A stretch of 39,237 bases of DNA from Dehalococcoidia bacterium (GCA_015661155.1 JACVQK010000001.1:88261-127497), one strand, 5' to 3'; shown: positions 24,263 to 32,190, counted from the first letter of the stretch. The notes: generated by a model not told the origin, from the letters alone. A program made the numbers and translations.

Positions 24263-24880
24263 CTACTGCTTCTCCTGTTCCTCTTGGACAGTCCCTGGCC
24301 GCTCCGCGGTGGGCAGCTCCGCCCTGGGGGGGCTTACCCGGACGATGACCTCTTCGAGGTCGGATGTGATGGTGATCCCCGGCCCTAGGGTGAGGTCTGA
24401 GACCCGGAGGCTCTGGTTCAGCTCCACCAGGATGGATATGTCCACCTCTATCCTCTCCGGCATGTCCATGGGCAGACACTCCACGGAGATGCGGTGGAGA
24501 TTCTGGATGAGGGTGCCGCGGTGGACCTGCACCGCAGGGGCTTCTCCCACCAGGGTGATGGGCACTTCACCCTTTATGCTCTGCCTTACGTCCACTCGAT
24601 AGAAGTCCGCGTGGAGAATCCGGTTCGTGACGGGATGGCGCTGAATCTCTCGCACAAAGGCCAGCTCCCGCTCCTTGCCCCCGTCTAGCTTGAGGTACAC
24701 GGGTATGTGATGTCCCACCTGGCTTATCAGCTTGATGAGGGTGGAGCCATCGGCCTGCAGGGATCGGGAGGACATCCCCTTGCCGTAGAGGTGGAGGGGG
24801 GTTATCCCCTTTCGCCGTAGAGTCTCTACCTTCTTCCCCAGGACGTCCCTGGTGAAAACGTCGATGGTCATAGTATCCAT
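24263..24880 (-). CDS. rplY: 50S ribosomal protein L25 (bL25, CTC family)
   Basis: 205 aa from ATG 24880, chosen because GGAGGG lies 6 nt upstream; the open frame continues to 25444 but overlaps the Rrf2 gene. The N-terminal L25 domain that binds 5S rRNA shows RRKGITPLHLYGKG (usual RR.G.vPavlYG), REIQRHPVTNRILHADFYRVD (usual v.dvQ.hPv...i.HvDF..v) near residue 80, and GEAPAV.VHRGTLIQNLHRISVECLP from the CTC-type C-domain. The acidic/glutamine C-terminus (VQEEQEKQ) is typical. The TAG stop coincides with the edge of repeat B6. Confidence 0.93.
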   Translation of the reverse strand: MDTMTIDVFTRDVLGKKVETLRRKGITPLHLYGKGMSSRSLQADGSTLIKLISQVGHHIPVYLKLDGGKERELAFVREIQRHPVTNRILHADFYRVDVRQSIKGEVPITLVGEAPAVQVHRGTLIQNLHRISVECLPMDMPERIEVDISILVELNQSLRVSDLTLGPGITITSDLEEVIVRVSPPRAELPTAERPGTVQEEQEKQ

Positions 24881-24932
24881 GGGTTCCCTCCGAGTGAAAG
24901 TCGATTTGCTCCATCTATAATATCCCTTGGGC

Positions 24933-24961
24933 TTGAAGGTGTACAGGGGCCGTGCTATAAT
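24933..24961 (+). promoter_or_regulatory. Promoter for the Rrf2 gene
   Basis: TTGAAG at 24933-24938, exactly 17 bp, then TATAAT at 24956-24961. Start point would be near 24968, 24 nt before the ATG at 24992. On the minus strand TATTAT within CTATAATA (near 24916) may serve bL25. Confidence 0.75.
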
Positions 24962-24991
24962 TTGGCAACGGATGCACTGAGGAGGTGGAGG

Positions 24992-25429
24992 ATGAAGGTG
25001 TCCATGAAGGTAGACTATGGGGTGCGGGCTCTGGTGGAGCTGGCCCAGCGGTATGGAGGAGGAACGGTCCAGACGGTGGAGATAGCGGAGTCCCAGGGCA
25101 TACCTGAGGCCTATCTGGATCAGCTTCTTGCCACCCTGCAAAAGTTCGGGTTTATCCGTAGCCGGAGGGGGCCGCAGGGGGGGCATGTTCTTGCCAGGGC
25201 TCCCCATGAGATAAGCCTGGGGATGGTCATGGCTAGCCTGGAGGGCACGGCAGCGCCCCTGGACTGCATGGAGGAGCCCACCGAGTGTACGCTGTCCAGC
25301 ATCTGCGCGCAGCGCGACATGTGGAGGTCCGTGGAGGATGCGGTCCAGAGCGTGCTGAGCTCCACTACCATCGCCGACCTGGCCAACCGCCAGAGGCAGC
25401 TCCAGGGCCAGGGCGTGTACCAGGTCTAG
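24992..25429 (+). CDS. Rrf2 family transcriptional regulator, IscR-like with three cysteines
   Basis: 145 aa from ATG 24992, preceded by GGAGGTGGAG; a longer frame from 24962 starts before the transcript. Winged-helix N-terminus: MKVSMKVDYGVRALVELAQR, the recognition part GIPEAYLDQLLATLQKFGFIRSRRGPQGGHVLARAP, then the dimer helix. C92, C99 and C105 (DC-x6-C-x5-C) align with the [2Fe-2S] ligands of IscR, so it may sense Fe-S, redox or sulfur state. It precedes moeB, doxX and cysM on the same strand, so it likely controls cysteine or sulfur-carrier genes, as CymR does in Firmicutes (inference). Confidence 0.9.
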   Translation: MKVSMKVDYGVRALVELAQRYGGGTVQTVEIAESQGIPEAYLDQLLATLQKFGFIRSRRGPQGGHVLARAPHEISLGMVMASLEGTAAPLDCMEEPTECTLSSICAQRDMWRSVEDAVQSVLSSTTIADLANRQRQLQGQGVYQV

Positions 25430-25582
25430 CCACGGCCTGGCCATACTGGAGGCAAGACCCCGGTTGGACTCTACTCCTCGGCCTCAACCGAGCATGGAGC
25501 GCGGGGCTTTCGTGTTTCAGGCACATCTTTCCCATCGCCCGATGCATCAAACATCTGTCACCATAATCGAGGGAGTGCAACC

Positions 25583-26416
25583 ATGACTCAGACAAAGGCT
25601 CTTACACCGGAGCAGGTCAAACGGTATAGCCGGCACATCATCATGCCCCAGGTGGGAAGCCGGGGGCAGCGCAGGATCATGGAGGCCAGGGTCCTCATCA
25701 TAGGCGCGGGAGGCCTCGGCTCCCCGGTCGCCCTGTACCTGGCCCTGGCGGGGGTGGGCACCCTGGGGATCGTGGATTTCGACACGGTGGAGGTGAGCAA
25801 CCTGCAACGCCAGGTCCTCCACCACCTGCGTGACGTGGGGAAGCCCAAGGTCCTATCGGCCAAAGAGACCATTGCGGAGTACAATCGGGACGTGGAAGTG
25901 GTGCCCTACCAGTTCCCCCTAACCTCCGAGAACGCCATGGAGATCATCTCCCAGTACGACATCGTGGTCAACGGGGCGGACAACTTCGCTGCCAGGTATC
26001 TGATAAACGACGCCGCTTACCTCGCGGGAAAGCCCCTGGTGGATGGCAGCATCCTCCTGTTCGATGGCCAGGCCAGCGTGTTTCTCCCTGGGAAGGGGTG
26101 CTACCGATGCCTCTTTCCCTCTCCCCCTCCTCCTGGCTCGGTGCCAAGCTGTGCCGAGGCCGGGGTGTTGGGTGCCCTGCCGGGGCTGATCGGGAGCGTT
26201 CAGGCGGTGGAGACCATCAAGCTGATCCTGGGGATAGGGGAGACCCTTGCTGGACGCCTGCTCATCGTGGATACCCTCAGCATGGAGTTCCGCACCGTGA
26301 GACTGCGGCGCAATCCCAAGTGTCCTCTGTGCGGGGATAATCCCAGCATCAAGGAGCTTATAGACTACGAGGTCTTCTGTGGGGTCGCGGCCCCTGCCTC
26401 CGTTGGCGGGGAGTAG
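25583..26416 (+). CDS. moeB: MoeB/ThiF-type sulfur-carrier adenylyltransferase (E1-like)
   Basis: 277 aa, no rhodanese domain. It adenylates the C-terminal glycine of a ubiquitin-like sulfur carrier (MoaD, ThiS or CysO). Visible are RYSRHIIMPQVGSRGQ, the ATP loop IIGAGGLGSPVALYLALAGVG, the catalytic VEVSNLQRQVLH, DIVVNGADNF, the active Cys region SCAEAGVLGALPGLIGSVQA, and two zinc pairs (CYRC and CPLC). ATG has GAGGGAG upstream. Placed between an Rrf2 regulator and cysM, it may serve a CysO-like carrier. The thi cluster here lacks its own ThiF, so sharing is possible. The TAG stop is also the first three bases of repeat A10. Confidence 0.9.
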   Translation: MTQTKALTPEQVKRYSRHIIMPQVGSRGQRRIMEARVLIIGAGGLGSPVALYLALAGVGTLGIVDFDTVEVSNLQRQVLHHLRDVGKPKVLSAKETIAEYNRDVEVVPYQFPLTSENAMEIISQYDIVVNGADNFAARYLINDAAYLAGKPLVDGSILLFDGQASVFLPGKGCYRCLFPSPPPPGSVPSCAEAGVLGALPGLIGSVQAVETIKLILGIGETLAGRLLIVDTLSMEFRTVRLRRNPKCPLCGDNPSIKELIDYEVFCGVAAPASVGGE

Positions 26417-26606
26417 CAGGCTGCGGGGAAAAGGGGAGTGCAGAGGGGTGAAGCCCTCGCCGTCCTTCGGCTGAAGGATGGGGGTGTTCCCCAGACTGGG
26501 CTTGGCCCAGACCCACGCCTTACGAACCGTCCTTCGGCTGAAGGATGGTCAGACCAGCACAGCAGCAGTTGAGAGTGGGTGCAGGGGGATGGTCGAAGGG
26601 GCTAGA
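26414..26606 (-). repeat. Composite repeat A10 with nested B7 and two copies of a third repeat
   Basis: Left: TAGCAGGCTGCGGGGAAAAG then GGGAGTGCAGAGGGG, the A terminus. It is interrupted by CCGTCCTTCGGCTGAAGGAT, continues GGGGGTGTTCCCCAGA, then switches to B7 (CTGGGCTTGGCCCAGACCCA at about 26498, through GTGGGTGCAG at 26584). A second CCGTCCTTCGGCTGAAGGAT sits inside B7 at about 26528-26547. It returns to the A tail GGGGGATGGTCGAAGGGGCT. So B lies inside A, and both were invaded by the same short hairpin repeat. Confidence 0.8.
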
Positions 26607-26654
26607 GGGCATATCGGCTAGGAAAGCCGAAGCATACGCAGGAGGGCGAGGGAT

Positions 26655-27053
26655 ATGGAAGCTGTCTTGTTGATAGGGCGAATCATAGTAGGGGTCTATT
26701 TCCTCTTCAATGCCTTCAACCACTTCACGAAGTCGAAGATGATGGCACCCTATGCCGCGTCCAAGGGAGTTCCCCTCCCCGCCGTGGCGGTCCCAGGGAC
26801 GGGGGTGCTCCTGGCCCTGGGGGGCCTGAGCGTTGCTCTGGGTTTCTACACCTGGGTGGGAGCGCTCCTCCTCGTTGTTTTCCTGGTGCCCGTGGCTTTC
26901 ATCATGCACAACTTCTGGACTGTAAAAGACCCGCAGATGAAGATGTTGGAGATGGTCAACTTCACCAAGAACCTGGGGCTGGCAGGGGCGCTGCTCATGG
27001 TGCTGGCCTACGCCGTGGAAAGCGACTGGAGTCCCTTCACTCTGGCTGGGTAG
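26655..27053 (+). CDS. DoxX family membrane protein
   Basis: 132 aa with four hydrophobic helices. LLIGRIIVGVYFLFNAFNHFTKSKMMAPYAASKGVPLPAVAVPGTGVLLALGG (in short: R..vG..F...G..K....y....G.P) and VAFIMHNFWTV are typical of DoxX/DoxD proteins. Members take part in redox reactions such as thiosulfate:quinone oxidation or act with superoxide dismutase and rhodanese systems. Its role here is unknown. ATG is preceded by AGGAGGG 8 nt upstream. Position between moeB and cysM suggests a link to sulfur or redox metabolism (inference). Confidence 0.87.
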   Translation: MEAVLLIGRIIVGVYFLFNAFNHFTKSKMMAPYAASKGVPLPAVAVPGTGVLLALGGLSVALGFYTWVGALLLVVFLVPVAFIMHNFWTVKDPQMKMLEMVNFTKNLGLAGALLMVLAYAVESDWSPFTLAG

Positions 27054-27086
27054 CGCTGGATTGGCAAGAGGGTCAGGCAGCCAAAC

Positions 27087-28022
27087 ATGAAAAAACGAGA
27101 CATCCTTGAGACCATAGGGAACACCCCACTGGTGGAGATAGCCCGGATGAGCCCTCATCCGGAGGTACGAATCTTCGCCAAGCTGGAGGGGAACAACCCC
27201 ACGGGAAGCCTCAAGGACCGCATCGCCAAGTACATGATAGAGCGTGCCCTGGCCGAGGGGAAGCTCACCCCGGACAAGGTCATCCTGGAGCCTACCAGCG
27301 GCAACACGGGGATATCCCTGGCCTTCGTTGCTCGGCGAAAGGGCTTTCGGGTGAAGGTGGTCATGCCGGAGAACGTCAGCCCTGAGAGGGCGCAGATGCT
27401 CCAAGCATACGGGGCGGAGATAGTGTACTCCGATGGCTCCAAGGGCACCAACGGGGCCATCCTGGTGGCCCAGGAGATGGCCGCCAAGGACGACACCTAC
27501 TTCATGCCCTACCAGTACGGGAACGAGTCCAATCCCCGGGCCCACTATGAGACCACGGGAATGGAGATTCTCCAGGATTTGCCAGAGGTGGACGTATTCG
27601 TCGCCGGGCTGGGCACTGGAGGCACCCTCATGGGGGTGGGAAGACGCCTCAAGGAGCACAACCCCAAGGTGAAGGTGGTGGCGGTGGTCCCCCATCCCGA
27701 TGATATGATCCAGGGCCTCCGCAGCCTGGAGGATGGGTTCATCCCCCCTATTCTCAACCTCTCCCTTCTGGATAGCCGCATAATGGTGGAGAGCCAGGAG
27801 GCATTCCGGGTCACCCGGGAGCTGATGCAGAAGGAGGGAATCTTCGCCGGCATCTCCTCCGGGGCCGTGGTGTGCTGCGCCATGAGGCTGGCCCAGCGAA
27901 TGGAGAGGGGGAACATCGTCTGCCTGCTGGCCGATGGCGGGTGGAAGTACCTGAGCACCTCCCTCTGGACCAAGGAGTTCGCCGAGCTGAAGAACACCGT
28001 GGACAACAAGATATGGTGGTAG
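27087..28022 (+). CDS. cysM: Cysteine synthase, CysM type (O-phosphoserine sulfhydrylase-like)
   Basis: 311 aa, fold-type II PLP enzyme. The PLP lysine is K43 in NPTGSLKDR, with the substrate loop EPTSGNTGISLA and the phosphate-binding GLGTGGTLMGVGRRL. The C-terminal stretch LADGGWKYLSTSLW...NKIWW closely resembles the tail of Mycobacterium tuberculosis CysM, as I recall it. That enzyme takes O-phosphoserine plus sulfur from CysO thiocarboxylate. CysK proteins do not end this way, so CysM is preferred, but substrate use needs testing. No cysO gene is in the window; moeB lies two genes upstream. ATG follows a weak GAGGGTCAGG site. Confidence 0.9.
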   Translation: MKKRDILETIGNTPLVEIARMSPHPEVRIFAKLEGNNPTGSLKDRIAKYMIERALAEGKLTPDKVILEPTSGNTGISLAFVARRKGFRVKVVMPENVSPERAQMLQAYGAEIVYSDGSKGTNGAILVAQEMAAKDDTYFMPYQYGNESNPRAHYETTGMEILQDLPEVDVFVAGLGTGGTLMGVGRRLKEHNPKVKVVAVVPHPDDMIQGLRSLEDGFIPPILNLSLLDSRIMVESQEAFRVTRELMQKEGIFAGISSGAVVCCAMRLAQRMERGNIVCLLADGGWKYLSTSLWTKEFAELKNTVDNKIWW

Positions 28023-28095
28023 CCTCCCTGGTTAGCAGCCCTCAATAGCAGGCTGATTCATCGTAAACCCTGGGCGATCTTCGCGAGAAACGGGC

Positions 28096-28713
28096 ATGTC
28101 AGAAGAGCTGGGCAGAGTAGAGCGACCTCTGGTGTCGGAGTACGAAGGGGCGAGGAAGCTGTACTTCGTGCCCCTGGTTCTTCTTCCCGAAGAGCCCCTG
28201 CCTGACCATTTGGAGATGGTCAACCGGTACTGGGAGCAGGTGGAGGCCCAGGTGGCCAACCTGGAGAGGAAGCTGGGCCAAGTCAAGAGGGTGTATCACG
28301 AGCTGGTGGCCGTGGGTGGAGAGGAAGGCGCGAAGGCCCTTGAGCAGCTGAATGCGGGAAGCTACCTTGTTGCCAAGTCCAGATTGGACAGGGGCGCCGA
28401 GCTACAACCCATCGAAGACGGCGAGCTGCTGGGAGAGTACATGGACTGGGGCAGGTGCCTGGCCCTTGGCCTCCAGAGCGAGAGGGCGTTCACCCAGGTG
28501 TATCAAGCCTATTCAGAGGCGCACAGGAAGAGAAACGAGCACATGGCGAAGCAGATAGACGAAACCCTGCGGAGCGCCGAGGCCGGAGTGCTGCTGATGC
28601 GGGAGGGCCACCAGGTGCAGTTTCCGTCGAGCATCCAGGTCTTCTACGTCGCTCCTCCCGGCCTGGATGAGCTGAAGCGGTGGCTCCGGGCACGTGAGGC
28701 CGAGACACTCTAG
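28096..28713 (+). CDS. Hypothetical protein, largely helical, soluble
   Basis: 205 aa, ATG 28096 with only a weak upstream ribosome site. It starts MSEELGRVERPLVSEYEGARKLYFVPLVLLP, followed by a likely coiled helix WEQVEAQVANLERKLGQVKRVYHELV and further amphipathic helices rich in Glu, Arg and Ala. No signal peptide, transmembrane helix, cysteine cluster or known motif is seen. I do not recognise the family. It lies 73 nt after cysM and may belong to the same transcript. The stop is TAG followed by CAGGGG, resembling the edge of the local repeats. Confidence 0.75.
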   Translation: MSEELGRVERPLVSEYEGARKLYFVPLVLLPEEPLPDHLEMVNRYWEQVEAQVANLERKLGQVKRVYHELVAVGGEEGAKALEQLNAGSYLVAKSRLDRGAELQPIEDGELLGEYMDWGRCLALGLQSERAFTQVYQAYSEAHRKRNEHMAKQIDETLRSAEAGVLLMREGHQVQFPSSIQVFYVAPPGLDELKRWLRAREAETL

Positions 28714-28736
28714 CAGGGGACATCGCGCAGGTGGCG

Positions 28737-29113
28737 GATTAGCAGGGTGAGAAAAAGCCTTGTCATTCCGAACGCCGTTACACATATGTCATTCCGAGGA
28801 GCGGAGCGACGAGGAATCCAGGGCCTACCATACTTGGCAAAGGCACACGCCTTAAATGCTTCGCTGTCGCTCAGCATGACATTCCTCTCTCCGCTGCCGT
28901 GGCGTCCAGGGGCCTGCTCGTGCCCTTCGACAGGCTCAGGGCGAGCGGCCTGTTTTCCTGCCACCCTGTCATTCTGAGCGCCGTTACCCTTATGTCATTC
29001 CGAGTGAGTCCCGACCTGTCGGGACGACGAGGAATCCAGGACTTATGCCGTTAACAAGAATGGTAGGCCCTGGATTCCTCATCCCAATTGCATTGGGATT
29101 CGGAATGACATTC
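28737..29113. repeat. Gap of about 540 bp (28714-29252) with interspersed GTCATTCCGAG...GAGGAATCCAGG repeats
   Basis: Starts with an A-like terminus (TTAGCAGGGTGAGAAAAAG). GTCATTCCGAG units begin at about 28762, 28788 and 28994, with the matching CGACGAGGAATCCAGGGCC at 28808 and again near 29026. An inverted copy (CCTGGATTCCTC...CGGAATGACATTC) spans 29069-29113. Between them lies TGCCCTTCGACAGGCTCAGG at 28920, another common interspersed repeat. These resemble repeats scattered in many environmental bacterial genomes. I see no gene in the gap. Confidence 0.75.
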
Positions 29114-29252
29114 AACTATCTGTCACCCTGAATGGAGCAAAGGGTCTCGGATTCTTCGTTCGCCTCAGGCGAAGCCCGTGGCAATCTGGCTGCAGGGTGC
29201 CGATGTTGGCGTGGCGCAGCGAGGGGATGTCGTGCTGGCAGGGCCGGATGCG

Positions 29253-30098
29253 TTACTGCCCGTCTTTAGGAAGGGGGAGAGGAGAGACCCTGATGGCCCG
29301 TAACGCCAGGAAGAGGGGGAACTCTGCCCGGGCACGGTTCTCGGCACGGGCCTTGGGCCCTGGCTGGCTCACCTTGGGGGAGGGCCACTCCTCCAAGGCG
29401 TTGACCCACAGCCCTGCCGACGCCAGCCCATTGACATAGGTCTGAAGGGGCCGATGATAGGTCCATGTCATCTGGCCGGGGTCCCTGAAGGGCTGAGTAT
29501 CAATGGGGACCTTCACGGAAGAAAGGTAACGGTCCACTGCGCGAAACAGGAGCTTTCTCTCCTCGTCCCAGCCCCAGCGGGTCTGCCGGGGAATGCGAAA
29601 GGCCGGGTGGGTCATAACCAGGACCAGCCGGCCGCCGGGCTCCAGGAGGCGGGCACACTGGGCAAAGACCGGCTCGACAGGGTCCATATTCTGGACGGAT
29701 AAGACGCAGGCCACGGCATGGAAGCTCTCGCCGGGCAAGATGCCAGCGAGGCCTCGGGCATCGGCAACGAGGTATCGGATGCCCCTGGACGACCGTTGGC
29801 GGGCGCGTCGGATGAGCTCCCCGGAGAGGTCCACTCCAGTGACCTGGACACCGAGGGGCTGCAAGGCCCTGCATAGGACTCCCTGTCCACAGGCCAGGTC
29901 CAGCACCCGTTCCCCTGGCTGCATTTCCAAGAGCCGGAGGGTGCCAGGAATGATCACTCGCTGGTGGTACTCGCTGCCCTCTCCACCCACGTGGGAATCG
30001 TACCAGGAGGCTACCTGGTCCCAGGGAGTCTGGGGGGGCTTACCTGGAGTTGGTGGCCTGTGGGTATTTGGGGGACGTTCCTGCTCATGAGATTGCAT
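29253..30098 (-). CDS. Class I SAM-dependent methyltransferase (possible separate start inside the fused frame)
   Basis: If translated on its own from ATG 30098, with CTGGAG about 10 nt upstream, this gives 281 aa. WDQVASWYDSHVGGEGSEYHQRVIIPG, SAM motif I RVLDLACGQGVLCRALQPLG, acidic loop GVDLSGELIRRA, ADARGL, and ARLLEPGGRLVLVMTHPAFR form a UbiE-like methyltransferase. The N-terminal stretch MQSHEQERPPNTHRPPTPGKP is disordered, as expected for a true protein start. The acceptor substrate is unknown. I think this is a distinct gene or a recent stop-loss fusion with the upstream protease; the same-frame connection is what the sequence shows. Confidence 0.7.
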   Translation of the reverse strand: MQSHEQERPPNTHRPPTPGKPPQTPWDQVASWYDSHVGGEGSEYHQRVIIPGTLRLLEMQPGERVLDLACGQGVLCRALQPLGVQVTGVDLSGELIRRARQRSSRGIRYLVADARGLAGILPGESFHAVACVLSVQNMDPVEPVFAQCARLLEPGGRLVLVMTHPAFRIPRQTRWGWDEERKLLFRAVDRYLSSVKVPIDTQPFRDPGQMTWTYHRPLQTYVNGLASAGLWVNALEEWPSPKVSQPGPKARAENRARAEFPLFLALRAIRVSPLPLPKDGQ

Positions 30099-32147
30099 GG
30101 GAACATTGTACTCCAGGGCGTCTCGCTGAGGAACGCCTTGACCACGTGCACCGGCACAGCCGTCCCCCGGCTTTGGCACCGGCCCCACGGACAGCACGTA
30201 GGGGGCTGGCTGAGTGGTCCTGGGGGCCACCGGCGCAATGACCACCACCGCTCGCTCCAGCCCGGCCCCAAACCCCTCGACTACCAGGGACCCTCTTCCA
30301 TCTTTGTCCAGGGACATATCCCTCACCACTACACCGTTCCCTATCTCGATGACCTGCACCAGGTATCCCTGGGGCACCTGGTTGTCGGTCCTGACGAACC
30401 CCTGGGCGTCCCAGACCCCCTGGCTCTCGGCGTCGTCGAAAAAGCCGATCTCGCGGACCGAGAGGTCGTCTATGCAGATTCCGTCCCCATTGACGGCCTC
30501 GTCGGTAACGTACTCGAAGCGCAGGAGAATTCTCCTTCCGGCATAGGGGGTCAAGTCCACGGACTCCTCCAGCCACCCTCCACTCTCGCCGGTGTAGCCT
30601 GGGCCAAAGCTGACGCCCACGGGGTTCTCGGGGGAGGCGTGCTTCCCCTCCAGAATATCCCAGGTCTCTCCTCCGTCCGTGGACACCTCCACGTAGGCGT
30701 AGTCCCAGGACTCCTCAATGGCGTACCACGCCCAGAACCCCAGGGTGGCCGCGGAGACCTGGGAGAGGTCGAGCTCCGCCGTCAGGGTCGAGTCGATGGA
30801 GTCCCCCCGGTTTCCCCACCAGCAGTGGCTGCCGCTGTGGGGAGTGGTGGGTAGAAGGGGCGTCGCCACCTGCCCCTGGAAAGCCACCAGGGTGCTGCCC
30901 TCCTTGAGCGTCACCTCCACGTACTCCCCGGCGTACTGGGGCAGGGTGCCTCTGCGCTCGCCGTATCCCGTCATCACCTCTGTGGCCTTGACCTTCACGT
31001 CCAACCCGTCGTAGTAGTAGCCGTTGGTCTTCCGGGAGTCCAGGTAGTTGGCCACCAGCCACTCCTGGAAGACATCCTCAAAGGTCTCCTGGTAGCCCAT
31101 GGAGCGCAGGTAGGCCGTGACTCCTTCAACGCCGTCCTCTGGTCGTTCCACCAGTCTCCAGAGGTTGTCGTGGCCGCCGTAGCGCTGGGCCAGGTACTCC
31201 ATGAAGAGGGTAGCCGCTCCGTAGTAGGGGAAGGTGGACTGGCCATCCGAGGGCCAAGTGGTCAGGGGGGTAGCAGGAGATGAGACGAAGTCGCCGATAA
31301 AGCTGAAGTTGTAGCCGGCAAGACCCTTGGCGACCTCTGAGAGCCCTTCATTGACCCACGTCTCCTCGCCGGGGTCCCTGGCCCAGTGGACGGCGTGCTG
31401 TAGCTCGTGGGCCAGGGTTCCCAGATAGGCGGAGGAGCCCACGGGCAGGTTCGCGGTGTTCATGTAGACCATCTCCCGCTCGTTGCTATAGGGGTAGACC
31501 TCCCGTGGGTACTCGTCCGAGGCGCTGTAGTAGCCCGCTGCCCCCCGGAGGCGAGAGTGAAGGATGGTGATGTGGGGGTCGTTGTCCACCCCAGGAGTCC
31601 ACTCCTGGCCGAAGGCCCCTGTCACCACCGGATAGATGCTCTCTTCCAGGGCCTGGATCGCCCTTTCCAGGGCCTCTTCGGGAGGCTCGGAGCCTCTTTC
31701 GAAGTACCAGTAGGCGTGCTCGCTCACGCGGAGTAGCACAGCCTCCACCTGGTACATCTTCATGTCCGCCAGGTCGGTCACCCAGAACACGTCTCTTCGC
31801 CCCTCCTGGTAGCTTACCGGCTCCGGGTTCACCATCTTTGGTATGGGCTGCCCTGATTTGAGGAGAAGGCGCTGGGCCAGGGAGTACAGGTCCCGGTCTG
31901 GGGCCTCGGGGAGGTATTCCCTCACGGAGGTAGGTGTAGGAGAAGGGGACACTGTCGGAGTGGGGGATGGCGAGAGGCTGGCTTCCGGGTAGGGAGAGGG
32001 GGTTGGTGCTATAGTGCTGGCAGGGGAGGGCTGGGGCGTCCTTGTGCAGCTCAGGGCCAGGGACAGAGCCAGCAGAGCCGATAGTATCGCTACAGCTGGG
32101 CGCGGCCCAGACCCACATCTCACAAACCCTGATTTCAACCTGACCAT
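29253..32147 (-). CDS. Lipoprotein InhA-like zinc metalloprotease, in frame with a C-terminal methyltransferase
   Basis: 964 aa from ATG 32147 (frame open to 32219). n-region MVRLKSGFVRCGSGPRP, hydrophobic AVAILSALLALSLALS and lipobox Cys34 give a lipoprotein signal. A Pro/Ser/Thr-rich linker follows. Zinc motif LAHELQHAVHW (HELQH at 247-251) with downstream WVNEGLSE fits an M6/M30-like metallopeptidase. Jelly-roll domains like those of immune inhibitor A end near IAPVAPRTTQPAPYVLSVGPV. There is no stop: after a low-complexity bridge (PGDGCAGARGQGVPQRDALE) the frame enters a SAM methyltransferase at about residue 684. Fusion of exported and cytosolic parts is implausible as one mature protein; see the separate entry. 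Confidence 0.8.
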   Translation of the reverse strand: MVRLKSGFVRCGSGPRPAVAILSALLALSLALSCTRTPQPSPASTIAPTPSPYPEASLSPSPTPTVSPSPTPTSVREYLPEAPDRDLYSLAQRLLLKSGQPIPKMVNPEPVSYQEGRRDVFWVTDLADMKMYQVEAVLLRVSEHAYWYFERGSEPPEEALERAIQALEESIYPVVTGAFGQEWTPGVDNDPHITILHSRLRGAAGYYSASDEYPREVYPYSNEREMVYMNTANLPVGSSAYLGTLAHELQHAVHWARDPGEETWVNEGLSEVAKGLAGYNFSFIGDFVSSPATPLTTWPSDGQSTFPYYGAATLFMEYLAQRYGGHDNLWRLVERPEDGVEGVTAYLRSMGYQETFEDVFQEWLVANYLDSRKTNGYYYDGLDVKVKATEVMTGYGERRGTLPQYAGEYVEVTLKEGSTLVAFQGQVATPLLPTTPHSGSHCWWGNRGDSIDSTLTAELDLSQVSAATLGFWAWYAIEESWDYAYVEVSTDGGETWDILEGKHASPENPVGVSFGPGYTGESGGWLEESVDLTPYAGRRILLRFEYVTDEAVNGDGICIDDLSVREIGFFDDAESQGVWDAQGFVRTDNQVPQGYLVQVIEIGNGVVVRDMSLDKDGRGSLVVEGFGAGLERAVVVIAPVAPRTTQPAPYVLSVGPVPKPGDGCAGARGQGVPQRDALEYNVPMQSHEQERPPNTHRPPTPGKPPQTPWDQVASWYDSHVGGEGSEYHQRVIIPGTLRLLEMQPGERVLDLACGQGVLCRALQPLGVQVTGVDLSGELIRRARQRSSRGIRYLVADARGLAGILPGESFHAVACVLSVQNMDPVEPVFAQCARLLEPGGRLVLVMTHPAFRIPRQTRWGWDEERKLLFRAVDRYLSSVKVPIDTQPFRDPGQMTWTYHRPLQTYVNGLASAGLWVNALEEWPSPKVSQPGPKARAENRARAEFPLFLALRAIRVSPLPLPKDGQ

Positions 32148-32190
32148 GAATGCCTTTGAGGAGTGTGGGTGCAGGGCTCGCCCCGCTTTC
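32100..32190 (-). repeat. Family B repeat, copy B8 (variant B'), overlapping the protease start
   Basis: GCGCGGCCCAGACCCACATC, TCACAAACCCTGATTTCAAC, TGACCATGAATGCCTTTGAG, GAGTGTGGGTGCAGGGCTCG and CCCCGC. The minus-strand reading of this repeat provides the ATG and the first 16 or so residues of the protease signal peptide. Confidence 0.82.

Noticed and set aside
25430-25582. Riboswitch or T-box before moeB
   Set aside because: CGGTTG...CAACCG pairing exists, but no conserved riboswitch or T-box core was recognised.
28714-29252. Small genes in the repeat-rich gap after 28713
   Set aside because: The only open frames run through GTCATTCCGAG repeats and show no ribosome sites or family features.
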